From: DAISJD01 sp036821645
GTDB lineage: Bacteria; Pseudomonadota; Alphaproteobacteria; ATCC43930; CGMCC-115725
Direction of reading: 5' to 3'
DNA: 11,144 nucleotides
Assembly (NCBI GenBank): GCA_036821645.1
Contig: DAISJD010000100.1
Coordinates: 1-11,144 of the forward strand
Shown here: positions 1-7,881 of the stretch, one piece after another
How positions within the stretch are numbered: the first letter of the stretch is position 1
Layout: each line of letters starts with the position of its first letter
Notes under the pieces: generated by a model
The model's input: the letters and a program-made list of their open reading frames with translations, nothing else
Database searches by the model: none
What the model was told of the DNA's origin: nothing
Position numbers and translations under genes: made by a program

Positions 1-815
1 TCACCCCCGGCGTCGCCCCCCAGTGACACGCCCGCGTAAAACCCGGATGACAGCCCTGCCTCCGCACGGGCGGCATGGTTGAAGGGGGGTTTTAGGCCGC
101 CCTTGAAATGGGTGCGCACCAGGGCGTGATATGTCGGTTCCGGGTCGAGGCCGCGGGCCTTGGCCGTGGCGATGAACCACCGGGTGCCGATGGCGACATG
201 GCCGATTTCATCGCGATAGATGATGTCCAGGATCGCGGCACTTGCGCCGTCGCCCGCACGGTTCAGATTGTCGATCATGGTTGGGGTGACGTCGAGGCCG
301 CGCGCCTCCAAGACCAGCGGCACGATCGCAAGCCGCGCCATGAGATCGTGGGCCGTGCTGGCCGCCGCCTCCCACAGACCGTCATGGGCCGGGTGATCGC
401 CATAGGCGGCCCCGAAGGCGGCAAGACGGGCGGCGAGCAGCGCGTGGTGGTGGGCCTCTTCATCGGCGACGGTCAGCCAATCGTCAAAAAATGCAGGGGG
501 GCGATCGGGCGTGCCGAAGCGTGCCACCAGATCCCAGGCGAGATCGAGGGCGTTCAATTCGATATGGGCCAGCGCATGGAGCAGGGCGATGCGGTTCGTC
601 TCGGAAAATCCGGCCCGTCGGCGCGGCATGTCGCGCGGCAATTTCAACACGGGCAGGGTCGGTCTTGCCGGTCTTGCCGGGGCATCGACCGGATCGCCGA
701 TGGCAAGCCCGCCTGCCCGCCAGGCCCTGACGAGATCGTGGGTTTTCGCGATCTTGTCCGTCGGAGCGGGGGTGGCAAGAATGGCTGCCGCCCCCGTCAA
801 CAGGGTTGGCGTCAC
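1..815 (-). CDS. DUF455 ferritin-like (MiaE-like diiron) protein, C-terminus cut by window edge
   Basis: Read by hand on the minus strand as one open frame of 271 codons with no stop before the window edge. The family is about this long, so only the last residues should be missing. From the GTG start, the ferritin-like iron ligands are in place: E86 in HIELNA, an ExxH at E120-H123, E170 in VLEARGLD, and E203-H206 in DEIGHV. A typical end motif follows (GGLKPPFNHAARAEAGLS). The start is taken as GTG at 815, because it overlaps the bcp stop (GTGA) and gives a family-like N-terminus. Translation is therefore probably coupled to bcp. Known of the family (COG2833): a four-helix ferritin-like fold related to the tRNA hydroxylase MiaE, with no settled function. 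Inferred: a soluble diiron enzyme or an iron/oxygen-handling protein. I do not claim that it is MiaE. Confidence 0.93.
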   Translation of the reverse strand, partial: MTPTLLTGAAAILATPAPTDKIAKTHDLVRAWRAGGLAIGDPVDAPARPARPTLPVLKLPRDMPRRRAGFSETNRIALLHALAHIELNALDLAWDLVARFGTPDRPPAFFDDWLTVADEEAHHHALLAARLAAFGAAYGDHPAHDGLWEAAASTAHDLMARLAIVPLVLEARGLDVTPTMIDNLNRAGDGASAAILDIIYRDEIGHVAIGTRWFIATAKARGLDPEPTYHALVRTHFKGGLKPPFNHAARAEAGLSSGFYAGVSLGGDAGG

Positions 816-1276
816 AATGCCTGAACCGCCTTGAGGACGGCGGCGACATGGCCCGTGACCTTGACCTTGCGCCAGATCCCGCGCAGGACGCCCGCCTCGT
901 CGATGAGGAAGGTCGACCGGTCGATGCCCATATATTTCTTGCCGTACATGCTTTTTTCGACCCAGGATTCATAAAGTTCGGTCACCCCCTGATCCTTGTC
1001 CGAGACGAGGGTGAAGGGCAGGTCGTATTTCGCCTTGAATTTGTCGTGGGAGGCGACCGAATCCTTCGACAAGCCGACGATCACCGCATCGAGCCCCGAA
1101 AAATCCGGCAGTTGATCGCGAAACCCACAGGCCTCGCTGGTGCAGCCCGAGGTATCGTCCTTGGGATAGAAATAGAGCACGACCTTTTTACCGCGTTGGG
1201 CGGACAGGGTGAAGGTGCCGCCACCATCGGTCGGCAGGGTGAAATCAGGGGCGAGATCGCCAACGTTCAGGGTCAT
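812..1276 (-). CDS. bcp: Peroxiredoxin of the Bcp/PrxQ type (thiol peroxidase)
   Basis: The 154-residue product reduces hydrogen peroxide and organic hydroperoxides in the cytoplasm, recycled by thioredoxin. It covers the whole AhpC/TSA domain: VGDLAPDFTLP at the N-terminus, then FYPKDDTSGCTSEACGFRD with the peroxidatic Cys45 and the resolving Cys50, five residues later as in atypical two-Cys Bcp enzymes, then LVSDKD, EKSMYGKKYMGIDRSTFLID and a C-terminal helix. Start: an ATG three codons upstream (1285) is also in frame. The ATG at 1276 is preferred because AAGGA lies 8 bases before it, while the same AAGGA runs straight into the upstream ATG. With this start the two cysteines carry the same numbers as in E. 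coli Bcp. It lies 136 bases after glnE and overlaps the start of the DUF455 gene, so the three may form one operon. Confidence 0.97.
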   Translation of the reverse strand: MTLNVGDLAPDFTLPTDGGGTFTLSAQRGKKVVLYFYPKDDTSGCTSEACGFRDQLPDFSGLDAVIVGLSKDSVASHDKFKAKYDLPFTLVSDKDQGVTELYESWVEKSMYGKKYMGIDRSTFLIDEAGVLRGIWRKVKVTGHVAAVLKAVQAL

Positions 1277-1284
1277 GGACCACA

Positions 1285-1289
1285 TCCTT
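1285..1289 (-). promoter_or_regulatory. Ribosome binding site of bcp
   Basis: AAGGA on the minus strand, 8 bases before the ATG at 1276. It decides between two in-frame ATG codons: the other one, at 1285, begins inside this motif and would have no spacing at all. Confidence 0.7.
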
Positions 1290-1350
1290 GAAAAATCACC
1301 GTCGCACGCAGCAACGATCGGGGGTTCTTCTTGTAATCGGTTTTGCGGTT

Positions 1351-1383
1351 GGGGTTAACCCGAAAACACACGGGCTTGACCCC
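1351..1383 (-). other. Nested inverted repeat between glnE and bcp
   Basis: On the minus strand, GGGGT (1383-1379) pairs with ACCCC (1355-1351), and inside it CCCG (1374-1371) pairs with CGGG (1362-1359) around an 8-base loop. The part next to bcp also holds the 10-base palindrome GGGTTAACCC (1352-1361). No run of U follows, so it is not a standard intrinsic terminator. It could be an mRNA processing or stability element between glnE and bcp, or chance pairing in G+C-rich DNA. The rest of this 136-base gap shows no promoter I would stand behind. Confidence 0.25.
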
Positions 1384-1412
1384 GATCCCCCCGACCACGC
1401 CGATGCCCCGGA

Positions 1413-4400
1413 TCAGGTGTTCGTCGCCGGTTCCTCGATCAGCGCCTGATAGACCCCAAGGATCCGTGCTGCCATCGTTTCGAGTTGCGCATGGCGTTGA
1501 TCCGCGCCGCCGCCGCCCAAGGCTCGGGCCAATGCCCGTTCGATGAGGTCGCCCGCAATCGGATCGTCCCCCGGTCGTGTGACGTCGGCCTTGCCGAGAC
1601 AGACGCGCACCGTCTGCTGGATCCCTTGCCAGAAGCGCAATCCTTCGGCCAGGGTCCGACCGTGATCGGGACTGAGAAAACCCTGATCCATCAGATGCTG
1701 AAGGGCAAGGCCCGTGCGGGGGGTCATGAGGGTAGGGGCGGCGGCTCCATGGGCCAGGATCAGGTATTGGGTGATGAACTCGATATCGACGAGGGCCCCG
1801 CGCCGATGTTTGCAATCCCAGGCCGTCGGGGTCGGGTGGGCCTTGGCGATGCGCAGGCGCATGTCCGCGACATCGTGCAACAGGGCCGTTCGATCGCGCG
1901 GTTCGGTCAGGATCCGGTGAATTTCGTGCGTGATCTCGCGGCCGAGATCGCCGTCGCCTGCGACGATCCGCGCACGGGTGAGCGCCATCCGTTCCCAAGT
2001 CCAAGCCTGTTCGGCGTGATAGCGGCGAAAACTTTCGAGGCTGGATGCGATTGGCCCCGCCGTTCCCGAGGGACGCAGGCGCATGTCCACCTCGTATAAT
2101 TCCCCATCGCCCGTGGGGGCCGATAGGGCATTGATGAGCCGTTGGCCGAGGCGCGCGAACCAGGTACTGACGGCAAGCGGTTTTGCCCCGTCCGATTGTT
2201 CGGCCCCCTCGGCATGATCGTAAATGAAAATGAGATCGAGATCCGACAGGACGTTCATCTCGAAACTGCCGAGTTTGCCGAGGCCCAGCACGGCGAACCG
2301 CCCACCGGCGACCGTGCCGTGCGTGTCGGCGAACCGTTCCAGCACCCGGGGTAGGGTTGCGGCGATCACGGTTTCGGCGGTTGCGGTAAAGGCGATCCCG
2401 GCGGCAGTGCCGTCGATCCGTCCTTGCATCACTTGGACCCCGATCTGGAACCGGCGGTCGTTGGCCCAGCGCCGGGTCAGATTCAACAGGTCTTCGTAAT
2501 CCTTGGTGCGTTCGAGGCAGGCGGCGAGGTCGCGGGCCAGATGGTGGGCGGCAACGGCAGGGTCGTCGGGCAGGGTCGTGTAGAAATCCCCGGCGATCAC
2601 CCCGTCGAGCAGCAAGGGCCGGCGGGCCAATTGTACGGCCAGATGAGGGGCTTCGCCCATAATCTCGCCCAAAAGATGGAGAAGATCCGGGTGATGCAGA
2701 AAAAGCGAGAAAAGCTGCACCCCGGCGGGCAGGCCGCTCAAAAACCCATCGAACCGCACGAAGGCCTGATCGGGATCCGCCGTGCGGCCCACGATGCGCA
2801 GGATGTTGGGGATGAGTTCCGTCAGGAGTTCGCGGGCTCTGGCACTGCGTGTGGCCCTGATCCGGCCATGGTGCCATCCCCGAATGGTGGCCGCCACGGT
2901 GGCGGGGGTGCGAAATCCCAGGCGGGCGAGGGTGTCGAGTGTGTCCGGGTCGTCTTCGCTGCCGGTAAAGACGAGATTGCCGTCGTCGCTCAAGGCGGGC
3001 GATGCGCCGAACAATTCGCGAAAATGCTTTTGCACCCGAGCCAAGACCGGCAACAAGACGGCACCGAGTGCGGCCCCATCGGCAAAACCTGAGAGCCGCG
3101 CCACCCGGTCCTGGCCCAAGGGGTCGAGGGGAATCGTATGGGTTTGTTGATCGTCGATCATCTGCAGGCGGTGTTCGATCCGGCGCAGCACGCCATAGGC
3201 GGCTTGTAGCTCGTGCGCCACTGCCGCCTCGATCCGCCCGGCATCGACGAGGGCGTCGAGGGTGGCGCAGGTCCCGGCGCGGCGCAATGCCGGGATCCGA
3301 CCGCCCCAGATCAATTGTTGGGTCTGGGCGAAAAACTCGATCTCGCGTATGCCGCCATGACCCAATTTTAGATTATGCCCGGCGATCGTGGTAATCGATC
3401 CGCCATGGCGGGCATCGATCTGGCGCTTGATCGCATGAATGTCGGCGATGGCGGCAAAATCGAGGTGTTTGCGCCAGATGAACGGGGACAGGGCGGCCAG
3501 GAACCGCCCCCCGGCATCGAGATCGCCCGCGACCGGGCGGGCCTTGATCAGGGCGGCCCGTTCCCAATTTTGACCGAGGGAGCCGTAATAAATCTCGGCC
3601 GCATCGACCGAGACCGCAGGCGGGGTGGAGGCGGGGTCCGGGCGCAAGCGCAGGTCGGTGCGGAACACATAGCCGTCGGCGGTGCGTTCTTCGAAAATTT
3701 TGACGAGATCGCGGGCAAGGCGCGCCATCAGGCTTTGCACATGATCGCGCCCCGTATAGCGCACGATGTCCGGGTCGAACAGGATGATGAGATCGATATC
3801 GCTCGAATAATTGAGTTCATGGGCCCCGAGTTTCCCCATGCCCAGAATGATGATGCCGCAATGCCGTTCCGGCATCAGGGGATCGGCCAGCGCGATCTGC
3901 CCGTTTTGGGCGGCCTCGCGCAGCAGGTGGCAGAGCGCATAGGAAAGGCTGAGATCGGCCAACCGGCTCAAGGCCCCCGTGACCTGATCGAGGGGCCAGA
4001 GCCCGAAAAGGTCGGCAAAGCCGATGACGAGGGCAGCCTGGCGTTTGATCGCACGCAGGTGCTGCATCACCCGTGCGCGTGGCAAAAGTTCTTTTTCTGT
4101 ATTGAGCCGGATGAAAAGTTCCGCCAAGGTGATGGTTGGTCCTTGGTCGAGGCAATCGATCAAGGTTTGCGGGTCACGCAAGATAAGGCGGGTCAGATGC
4201 GCAGAGGTTGCAAAGAGAGCGTCGAGCCAGGAATGAACGCGCGGATCCGCCGCTGCGGCCAGCATCGCGCGACCGAGGGATTGCCGGGCCGGATCGGCGG
4301 CGGCGGTCTTGGCGGCCTCGATCCAGCGGTCCCATTCGATTGCGGCCTGGGTCGGATCAAAAGGCAGGGGGGTGCCTGATGGCGGGATTGGCTCTCTGGC

Positions 4401-4433
4401 GACGGTCGAAACGAAAGCGAAATTGTGCGGCAT
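1413..4433 (-). CDS. glnE: Bifunctional glutamine synthetase adenylyltransferase / adenylyl-removing enzyme
   Basis: A 1006-residue protein, a normal length for GlnE. It adds AMP to a tyrosine of glutamine synthetase and removes it by phosphorolysis, in response to PII protein and glutamine. Both nucleotidyltransferase-like halves are complete. The N-terminal adenylyl-removing half has GMGKLGAHELNYSSDIDLI (about 198-216, Asp212 and Asp214), a third acidic strand FRTDLRLRP (Asp260) and GGIREIEF (360-367). The C-terminal adenylyltransferase half has GLGKLGSFEMNVLSDLDLIF (about 717-736, Asp731 and Asp733), YEVDMRLRP (Asp783) and GALVDIEF (879-886). The start at 4433 has only weak upstream purines (GGGATAAACAGG) and is the first ATG in frame. 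It is transcribed away from the AsmA-like gene and towards bcp. Nothing looks broken or missing. Confidence 0.98.
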   Translation of the reverse strand: MPHNFAFVSTVAREPIPPSGTPLPFDPTQAAIEWDRWIEAAKTAAADPARQSLGRAMLAAAADPRVHSWLDALFATSAHLTRLILRDPQTLIDCLDQGPTITLAELFIRLNTEKELLPRARVMQHLRAIKRQAALVIGFADLFGLWPLDQVTGALSRLADLSLSYALCHLLREAAQNGQIALADPLMPERHCGIIILGMGKLGAHELNYSSDIDLIILFDPDIVRYTGRDHVQSLMARLARDLVKIFEERTADGYVFRTDLRLRPDPASTPPAVSVDAAEIYYGSLGQNWERAALIKARPVAGDLDAGGRFLAALSPFIWRKHLDFAAIADIHAIKRQIDARHGGSITTIAGHNLKLGHGGIREIEFFAQTQQLIWGGRIPALRRAGTCATLDALVDAGRIEAAVAHELQAAYGVLRRIEHRLQMIDDQQTHTIPLDPLGQDRVARLSGFADGAALGAVLLPVLARVQKHFRELFGASPALSDDGNLVFTGSEDDPDTLDTLARLGFRTPATVAATIRGWHHGRIRATRSARARELLTELIPNILRIVGRTADPDQAFVRFDGFLSGLPAGVQLFSLFLHHPDLLHLLGEIMGEAPHLAVQLARRPLLLDGVIAGDFYTTLPDDPAVAAHHLARDLAACLERTKDYEDLLNLTRRWANDRRFQIGVQVMQGRIDGTAAGIAFTATAETVIAATLPRVLERFADTHGTVAGGRFAVLGLGKLGSFEMNVLSDLDLIFIYDHAEGAEQSDGAKPLAVSTWFARLGQRLINALSAPTGDGELYEVDMRLRPSGTAGPIASSLESFRRYHAEQAWTWERMALTRARIVAGDGDLGREITHEIHRILTEPRDRTALLHDVADMRLRIAKAHPTPTAWDCKHRRGALVDIEFITQYLILAHGAAAPTLMTPRTGLALQHLMDQGFLSPDHGRTLAEGLRFWQGIQQTVRVCLGKADVTRPGDDPIAGDLIERALARALGGGGADQRHAQLETMAARILGVYQALIEEPATNT

Positions 4434-4507
4434 AACCTGTTTATCCCAATCGGAACCAGGGCGGGGGCTCCGTCAGGCTTAACCGTGTCCGCTGAGCGAG
4501 GCAAGGG
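4434..4507. promoter_or_regulatory. Divergent intergenic region between glnE and the AsmA-like gene
   Basis: These 74 bases separate two genes that point away from each other, so they should carry both promoters, unless these lie inside the coding ends. I found no convincing -35/-10 pair on either strand and no -24/-12 (sigma-54) element on the glnE side. The assignment rests on layout alone. Confidence 0.5.
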
Positions 4508-7500
4508 GTGGCTCCGGTGACCGTGCCAGCCAAACGGCCAAGGGGGCGTTTGCGGCGTCTTGGGCTTTGGGTGTTGGAAGCGGCGGCGGGTCTCGTCGGT
4601 CTTGCGTTTCTGGTGTTGGTTGGGCTTGGCGTTCGTCTTGAATTTGCCCCGATCGAGGCCCCGTGGCTGACGCCGCTTATCAGCGCGCAATTGACCGAGA
4701 CCGTCCGGCCCTACACCGTCACGTTGGGGGCCGCCCGGTTTGCGTGGGCCGCCGATCATCGGGCCGTTGAAATCGTCGTGCAGGATGTGCGGCTCTGTCG
4801 GGCGGATGGGCCGTGTCTCGTCGATCTGCCGCAAGGAACCGTCTCGCTTTCCGTGCTGTCCTTGTTGACGGGGCGGATCGTGCCGACCCGGCTCGACCTG
4901 CAATCGCCGACCTTGCAGGTGATCCGAGAGAGCGACGGAACCTTCGCATTCGATCAGAAGAGTGGCCGGGTGCCAGAGACGGCAGGCGATGCGACCTTCG
5001 GCACGGCGGTGCCTGATGAGTCCGGTTTTGCGCCGCGCGCCCTGTTGCAGGCCCTGTCCGGTGCCGGGGGGGGCGGGCATCCGTTGGGACGCCTCGACAC
5101 GCTCGTCCTCAATCACGTTTCGGTTTCGGTCGATGACCGGGTCAACCATGTCGTCGTCGGCCTCGATCAGGGGCGGATTACCCTGACCCGGCAAGAAGCC
5201 GGGCTCGGTTTCGCATTGGCGGGCGATGTTAGGTTCGGTGCAGCCCAGGTCGGCGTCGATCTTGCGGTCAATTACCGAAAAAACCAGGACAGTCTCGCCT
5301 ACCGCATCGATCTTTTTCACCTTGATCCGGCCGGTATCGCCGCTGCATCGGCCCTGGTGCCAGCCCCGTTCGGCGGGGTGCATCTTGGCGTCAATGCGAC
5401 CCTGGAGGGGACGGTGTCGCTCGCCGACGGGGTGGCACCGGGGCCGACATCCCTCTTTTTCGATGGGTCGGGCGGTCAGATTGTCGATCCGCACCTGTCG
5501 GGCGGCAAGCTCGATCTGCGGACGATGGGCGGCGTTCTGCGCTATCAGCCGGATCAGCGTCGATTGTTACTGGAACAATTCACGGCCGATCTGGGCGGCC
5601 CCTCGGTCGATTTGACCGCCGCCGTCACACCTCTGCCGCCGTTGACGGATCTCCTCAGCCGCAAGGCCCCCTTGTTCGTGGCCGCCACGGTGCAGGCCAA
5701 GGGCATCAGCTTCGATCGCCTGCCCAGCTATTGGCCGCCGGATCTCGCCCCGAACCCCCGGCGCTGGATCGTTGCCAACTTGTCGGTCGGGCGGATCGAG
5801 ACGGTCGAAACCACGGCCCTTTTGGAAATGGACCCGCTGAAAGGGATGGATCTCGTGGCCTTGGTCGGCCGCTTGAAGGCGCGGGGCACGGTGATCGATT
5901 ATCTCCATGGTCTGCCGAAACTCGAAGGGGTCGATGCTCTGATCGATATGACGGCGGGCAGGCTCGATTTCGCCCTCACGGCGGGGCGGGTCCGGGGGCT
6001 CAGCCTGCAACGGGCCGCCGTTGTGATCGATGATTTCGATGCGCCGGTCGAACGCATTACGATCGATCTCGGCCTCAAGGGGCCCGCCAAAGACGTCATG
6101 ATCCTGCTGGACTCCCCGCCGCTGCGCTATGGTCAGGCGGTCGGCATCGATCCGGCGCGGATTGCCGGGACGATCGATGGGACGCTGCATTTTCGCTTTC
6201 CCTTGAAACGGACCTTGCCGGTGGGCGAGATCGATTACGCCGCCAAGGCGACGCTCGCCGGGTTCGGCCTGCCCAATGCGGCCCTGGGCCGGGATCTCAC
6301 CGATGGGGCCTTTGCCGTGGTCTTGGACCATACCACGGTCAGTTTCGACGGCAATGCCCGCCTCGATGGGGTGATGAGCAGTCTTGCCTTCACCCAGCGC
6401 CTCATCGGCACGGCCCCGCCCAAGATCCGGGTCAAAGCCAAGACCCGCCTCGACGATGCGGCCCTGGAACGGTTCGGTTTGGGGGCGGTCGGCGATTATC
6501 TGAAGGGGCCGGTCGGGGCGGAAATTGCCTATCAGGACGATGACGGCCATCAGGCAAAGGCAGATATCGCCTTGGACCTGACCGACGCAACCCTCGCCGT
6601 CGGCCCGATCGCCTATCAAAAACCGGCGGGTCTTGGGGCGAAGGCCGGGTTTAGCGTGCAGTTGGAGGATGGGGCCGTCGCCACTGTCGCCGGGATTACC
6701 CTGCGGGCACCGGCGCTCGATCTTGCCGGATCGGCCAAATTTGCGGGCGGTCAATTGGGACGCGTCATTCTGGACCGGGTGCGGCTTGGGGCCACGGAAT
6801 TGACGGGGGATCTCGCCAAGCGCGCACAGAATTATGCCATCAAGCTAAAGGCCTCGACCCTCGATCTCGAAGCGATCTTGCAGGGCGATGACGGGGCACC
6901 TCCCCCGGACGAGCCGGATGCCGCCCCCCTGCCCAAGGCGAATGGGCCGCACTATCAAGTGGAAATGAAGGCCGAACGGGTCTTGTTGGGGCCGGGGCGC
7001 ACACTCTATGATTTGAATGCCAATCTCACCGTGGCAGACGGCACCGTCGAGCAGGGCACGCTGATCGCGGGCCTTGGCCAGCGCAAGGCCGGACAGGCGG
7101 GGGCGACGCTCAGTTTCAGTCTCGATGCGGTGCGCGATGGCGGTGCCTTCAGCATTGCCACCGACGATCTCGGCCTGTTGCTGAAAACCGCCAATGTCAC
7201 CCAGTCGGTTTCGGGCGGCACGCTCGCCATCACCGGCAAAAGCCGGATCTATCACAAGGGCCGCCGGTTCGAAGGCCGGATCGACGGGGGCAATTACCGC
7301 ATTACCGAGGCCCCCCTTATTGCGCGTCTTTTGGCCTTGCCCTCTTTTTCCTCGGTGACGAGCCTGCTGGCCGGGGATGGGATTCCGTTTTCGACCCTGA
7401 AGGCCGATTTTGCCCTGTCGGATCGTAAACTCGATCTCATCAATGCCCTGACCTATGGCGGGGCGATCGGGGTGAACGTCACGGGCGGGATCGATTTCGG

Positions 7501-7747
7501 CCATGAGCTGATCAATCTCGATGGGACGGTGGCGCCGGCCTATACGGTCAACAGCGTCTTGGGTGACGTGCCGATCCTGGGCGATTTGTTGGTCGGCGGT
7601 TCGGGTCAGGGCCTGTTCGCTGCCAAATTCCGGGTGGCGGGACCACTCGGCAAGCCGCTCGTCTCGGTCAACCCCTTGAGTGCGCTTGCCCCCGGTTTCC
7701 TGCGCAATCTCTTCTTGTTCGACGCCCCCGATCCGATGAAGAAGTGA
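4508..7747 (+). CDS. AsmA/YhdP-like (DUF3971 and AsmA-like C-terminal) envelope protein
   Basis: A 1079-residue protein anchored in the inner membrane with its bulk in the periplasm. A basic stretch (RPRGRLRRLG, 10-19) is followed by one membrane helix (about 18-42). Next comes a long beta-rich region typical of the repeating-groove family that includes YhdP and TamB. A proline- and acid-rich linker lies near 792-816. The C-terminal AsmA-like domain starts at GGNYRITEAPLIARLLALP (927 on) and contains TYGGAIGVNVTGGIDF and the terminal PLGKPLVSVNPLSALAPGF. Members of this family act in phospholipid transport to the outer membrane or in envelope homeostasis; the substrate here is unknown. Start: GTG at 4508 has GAGG 6 bases upstream, but GTG at 4517 has AAGGGG 8 bases upstream and is equally possible. 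The only cysteines are C97 and C103. A G8 tract (5066-5073) lies in the coding sequence. The gene stands alone on its strand. Confidence 0.92.
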   Translation: MAPVTVPAKRPRGRLRRLGLWVLEAAAGLVGLAFLVLVGLGVRLEFAPIEAPWLTPLISAQLTETVRPYTVTLGAARFAWAADHRAVEIVVQDVRLCRADGPCLVDLPQGTVSLSVLSLLTGRIVPTRLDLQSPTLQVIRESDGTFAFDQKSGRVPETAGDATFGTAVPDESGFAPRALLQALSGAGGGGHPLGRLDTLVLNHVSVSVDDRVNHVVVGLDQGRITLTRQEAGLGFALAGDVRFGAAQVGVDLAVNYRKNQDSLAYRIDLFHLDPAGIAAASALVPAPFGGVHLGVNATLEGTVSLADGVAPGPTSLFFDGSGGQIVDPHLSGGKLDLRTMGGVLRYQPDQRRLLLEQFTADLGGPSVDLTAAVTPLPPLTDLLSRKAPLFVAATVQAKGISFDRLPSYWPPDLAPNPRRWIVANLSVGRIETVETTALLEMDPLKGMDLVALVGRLKARGTVIDYLHGLPKLEGVDALIDMTAGRLDFALTAGRVRGLSLQRAAVVIDDFDAPVERITIDLGLKGPAKDVMILLDSPPLRYGQAVGIDPARIAGTIDGTLHFRFPLKRTLPVGEIDYAAKATLAGFGLPNAALGRDLTDGAFAVVLDHTTVSFDGNARLDGVMSSLAFTQRLIGTAPPKIRVKAKTRLDDAALERFGLGAVGDYLKGPVGAEIAYQDDDGHQAKADIALDLTDATLAVGPIAYQKPAGLGAKAGFSVQLEDGAVATVAGITLRAPALDLAGSAKFAGGQLGRVILDRVRLGATELTGDLAKRAQNYAIKLKASTLDLEAILQGDDGAPPPDEPDAAPLPKANGPHYQVEMKAERVLLGPGRTLYDLNANLTVADGTVEQGTLIAGLGQRKAGQAGATLSFSLDAVRDGGAFSIATDDLGLLLKTANVTQSVSGGTLAITGKSRIYHKGRRFEGRIDGGNYRITEAPLIARLLALPSFSSVTSLLAGDGIPFSTLKADFALSDRKLDLINALTYGGAIGVNVTGGIDFGHELINLDGTVAPAYTVNSVLGDVPILGDLLVGGSGQGLFAAKFRVAGPLGKPLVSVNPLSALAPGFLRNLFLFDAPDPMKK

Positions 7748-7757
7748 GGGGGGGGGG
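7748..7757 (+). repeat. Homopolymer tract of ten G
   Basis: Ten G in a row directly after the TGA of the AsmA-like gene. Such a tract is prone to replication slippage, but here it lies outside coding sequence. The rest of the 134-base convergent gap up to 7881 has lower G+C and holds no recognised gene; a 6-base inverted repeat (GGTGTC 7822-7827 with GACACC 7855-7860) spans a 27-base loop. Confidence 0.9.
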
Positions 7758-7881
7758 CTATGCGCTTCCTGCTTGCCGATAACGATCAGCGGTAACGCGA
7801 TACAGCCACTTACCCAGAAGGGGTGTCAGCAGAAATCTGGCATGATGGGAGGCCGACACCGATACGGTTTCTCTGCGATTT

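Noticed and set aside
1273..2877. A 534-codon open frame on the minus strand overlapping glnE
   Set aside because: It lies in the wrong frame across a full-length, motif-complete GlnE. Its product is Arg/Pro/Gly-rich with no domain likeness, as expected of a shadow frame in G+C-rich DNA.
3375..4379. A 334-codon open frame antisense to glnE
   Set aside because: It mirrors the codon bias of glnE on the other strand; no recognisable domain or ribosome site was seen.
4193..5494. A 433-codon open frame crossing the glnE/AsmA-like divergent gap on the minus strand
   Set aside because: It is antisense to the AsmA-like gene and out of frame with glnE; low-complexity Arg/Pro-rich product without family likeness.
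5567..6754. A 395-codon open frame antisense to the AsmA-like gene
   Set aside because: It contains many repeated Arg, Gly, Asp and Ile residues that come from the complement of GAT, CGG and CTC-rich codons; no domain seen.
7760..7795. An 11-codon ORF after the G10 run (ATG at 7760 to TAA)
   Set aside because: Too short, and the G run before it is likely to be a chance resemblance to a ribosome site.
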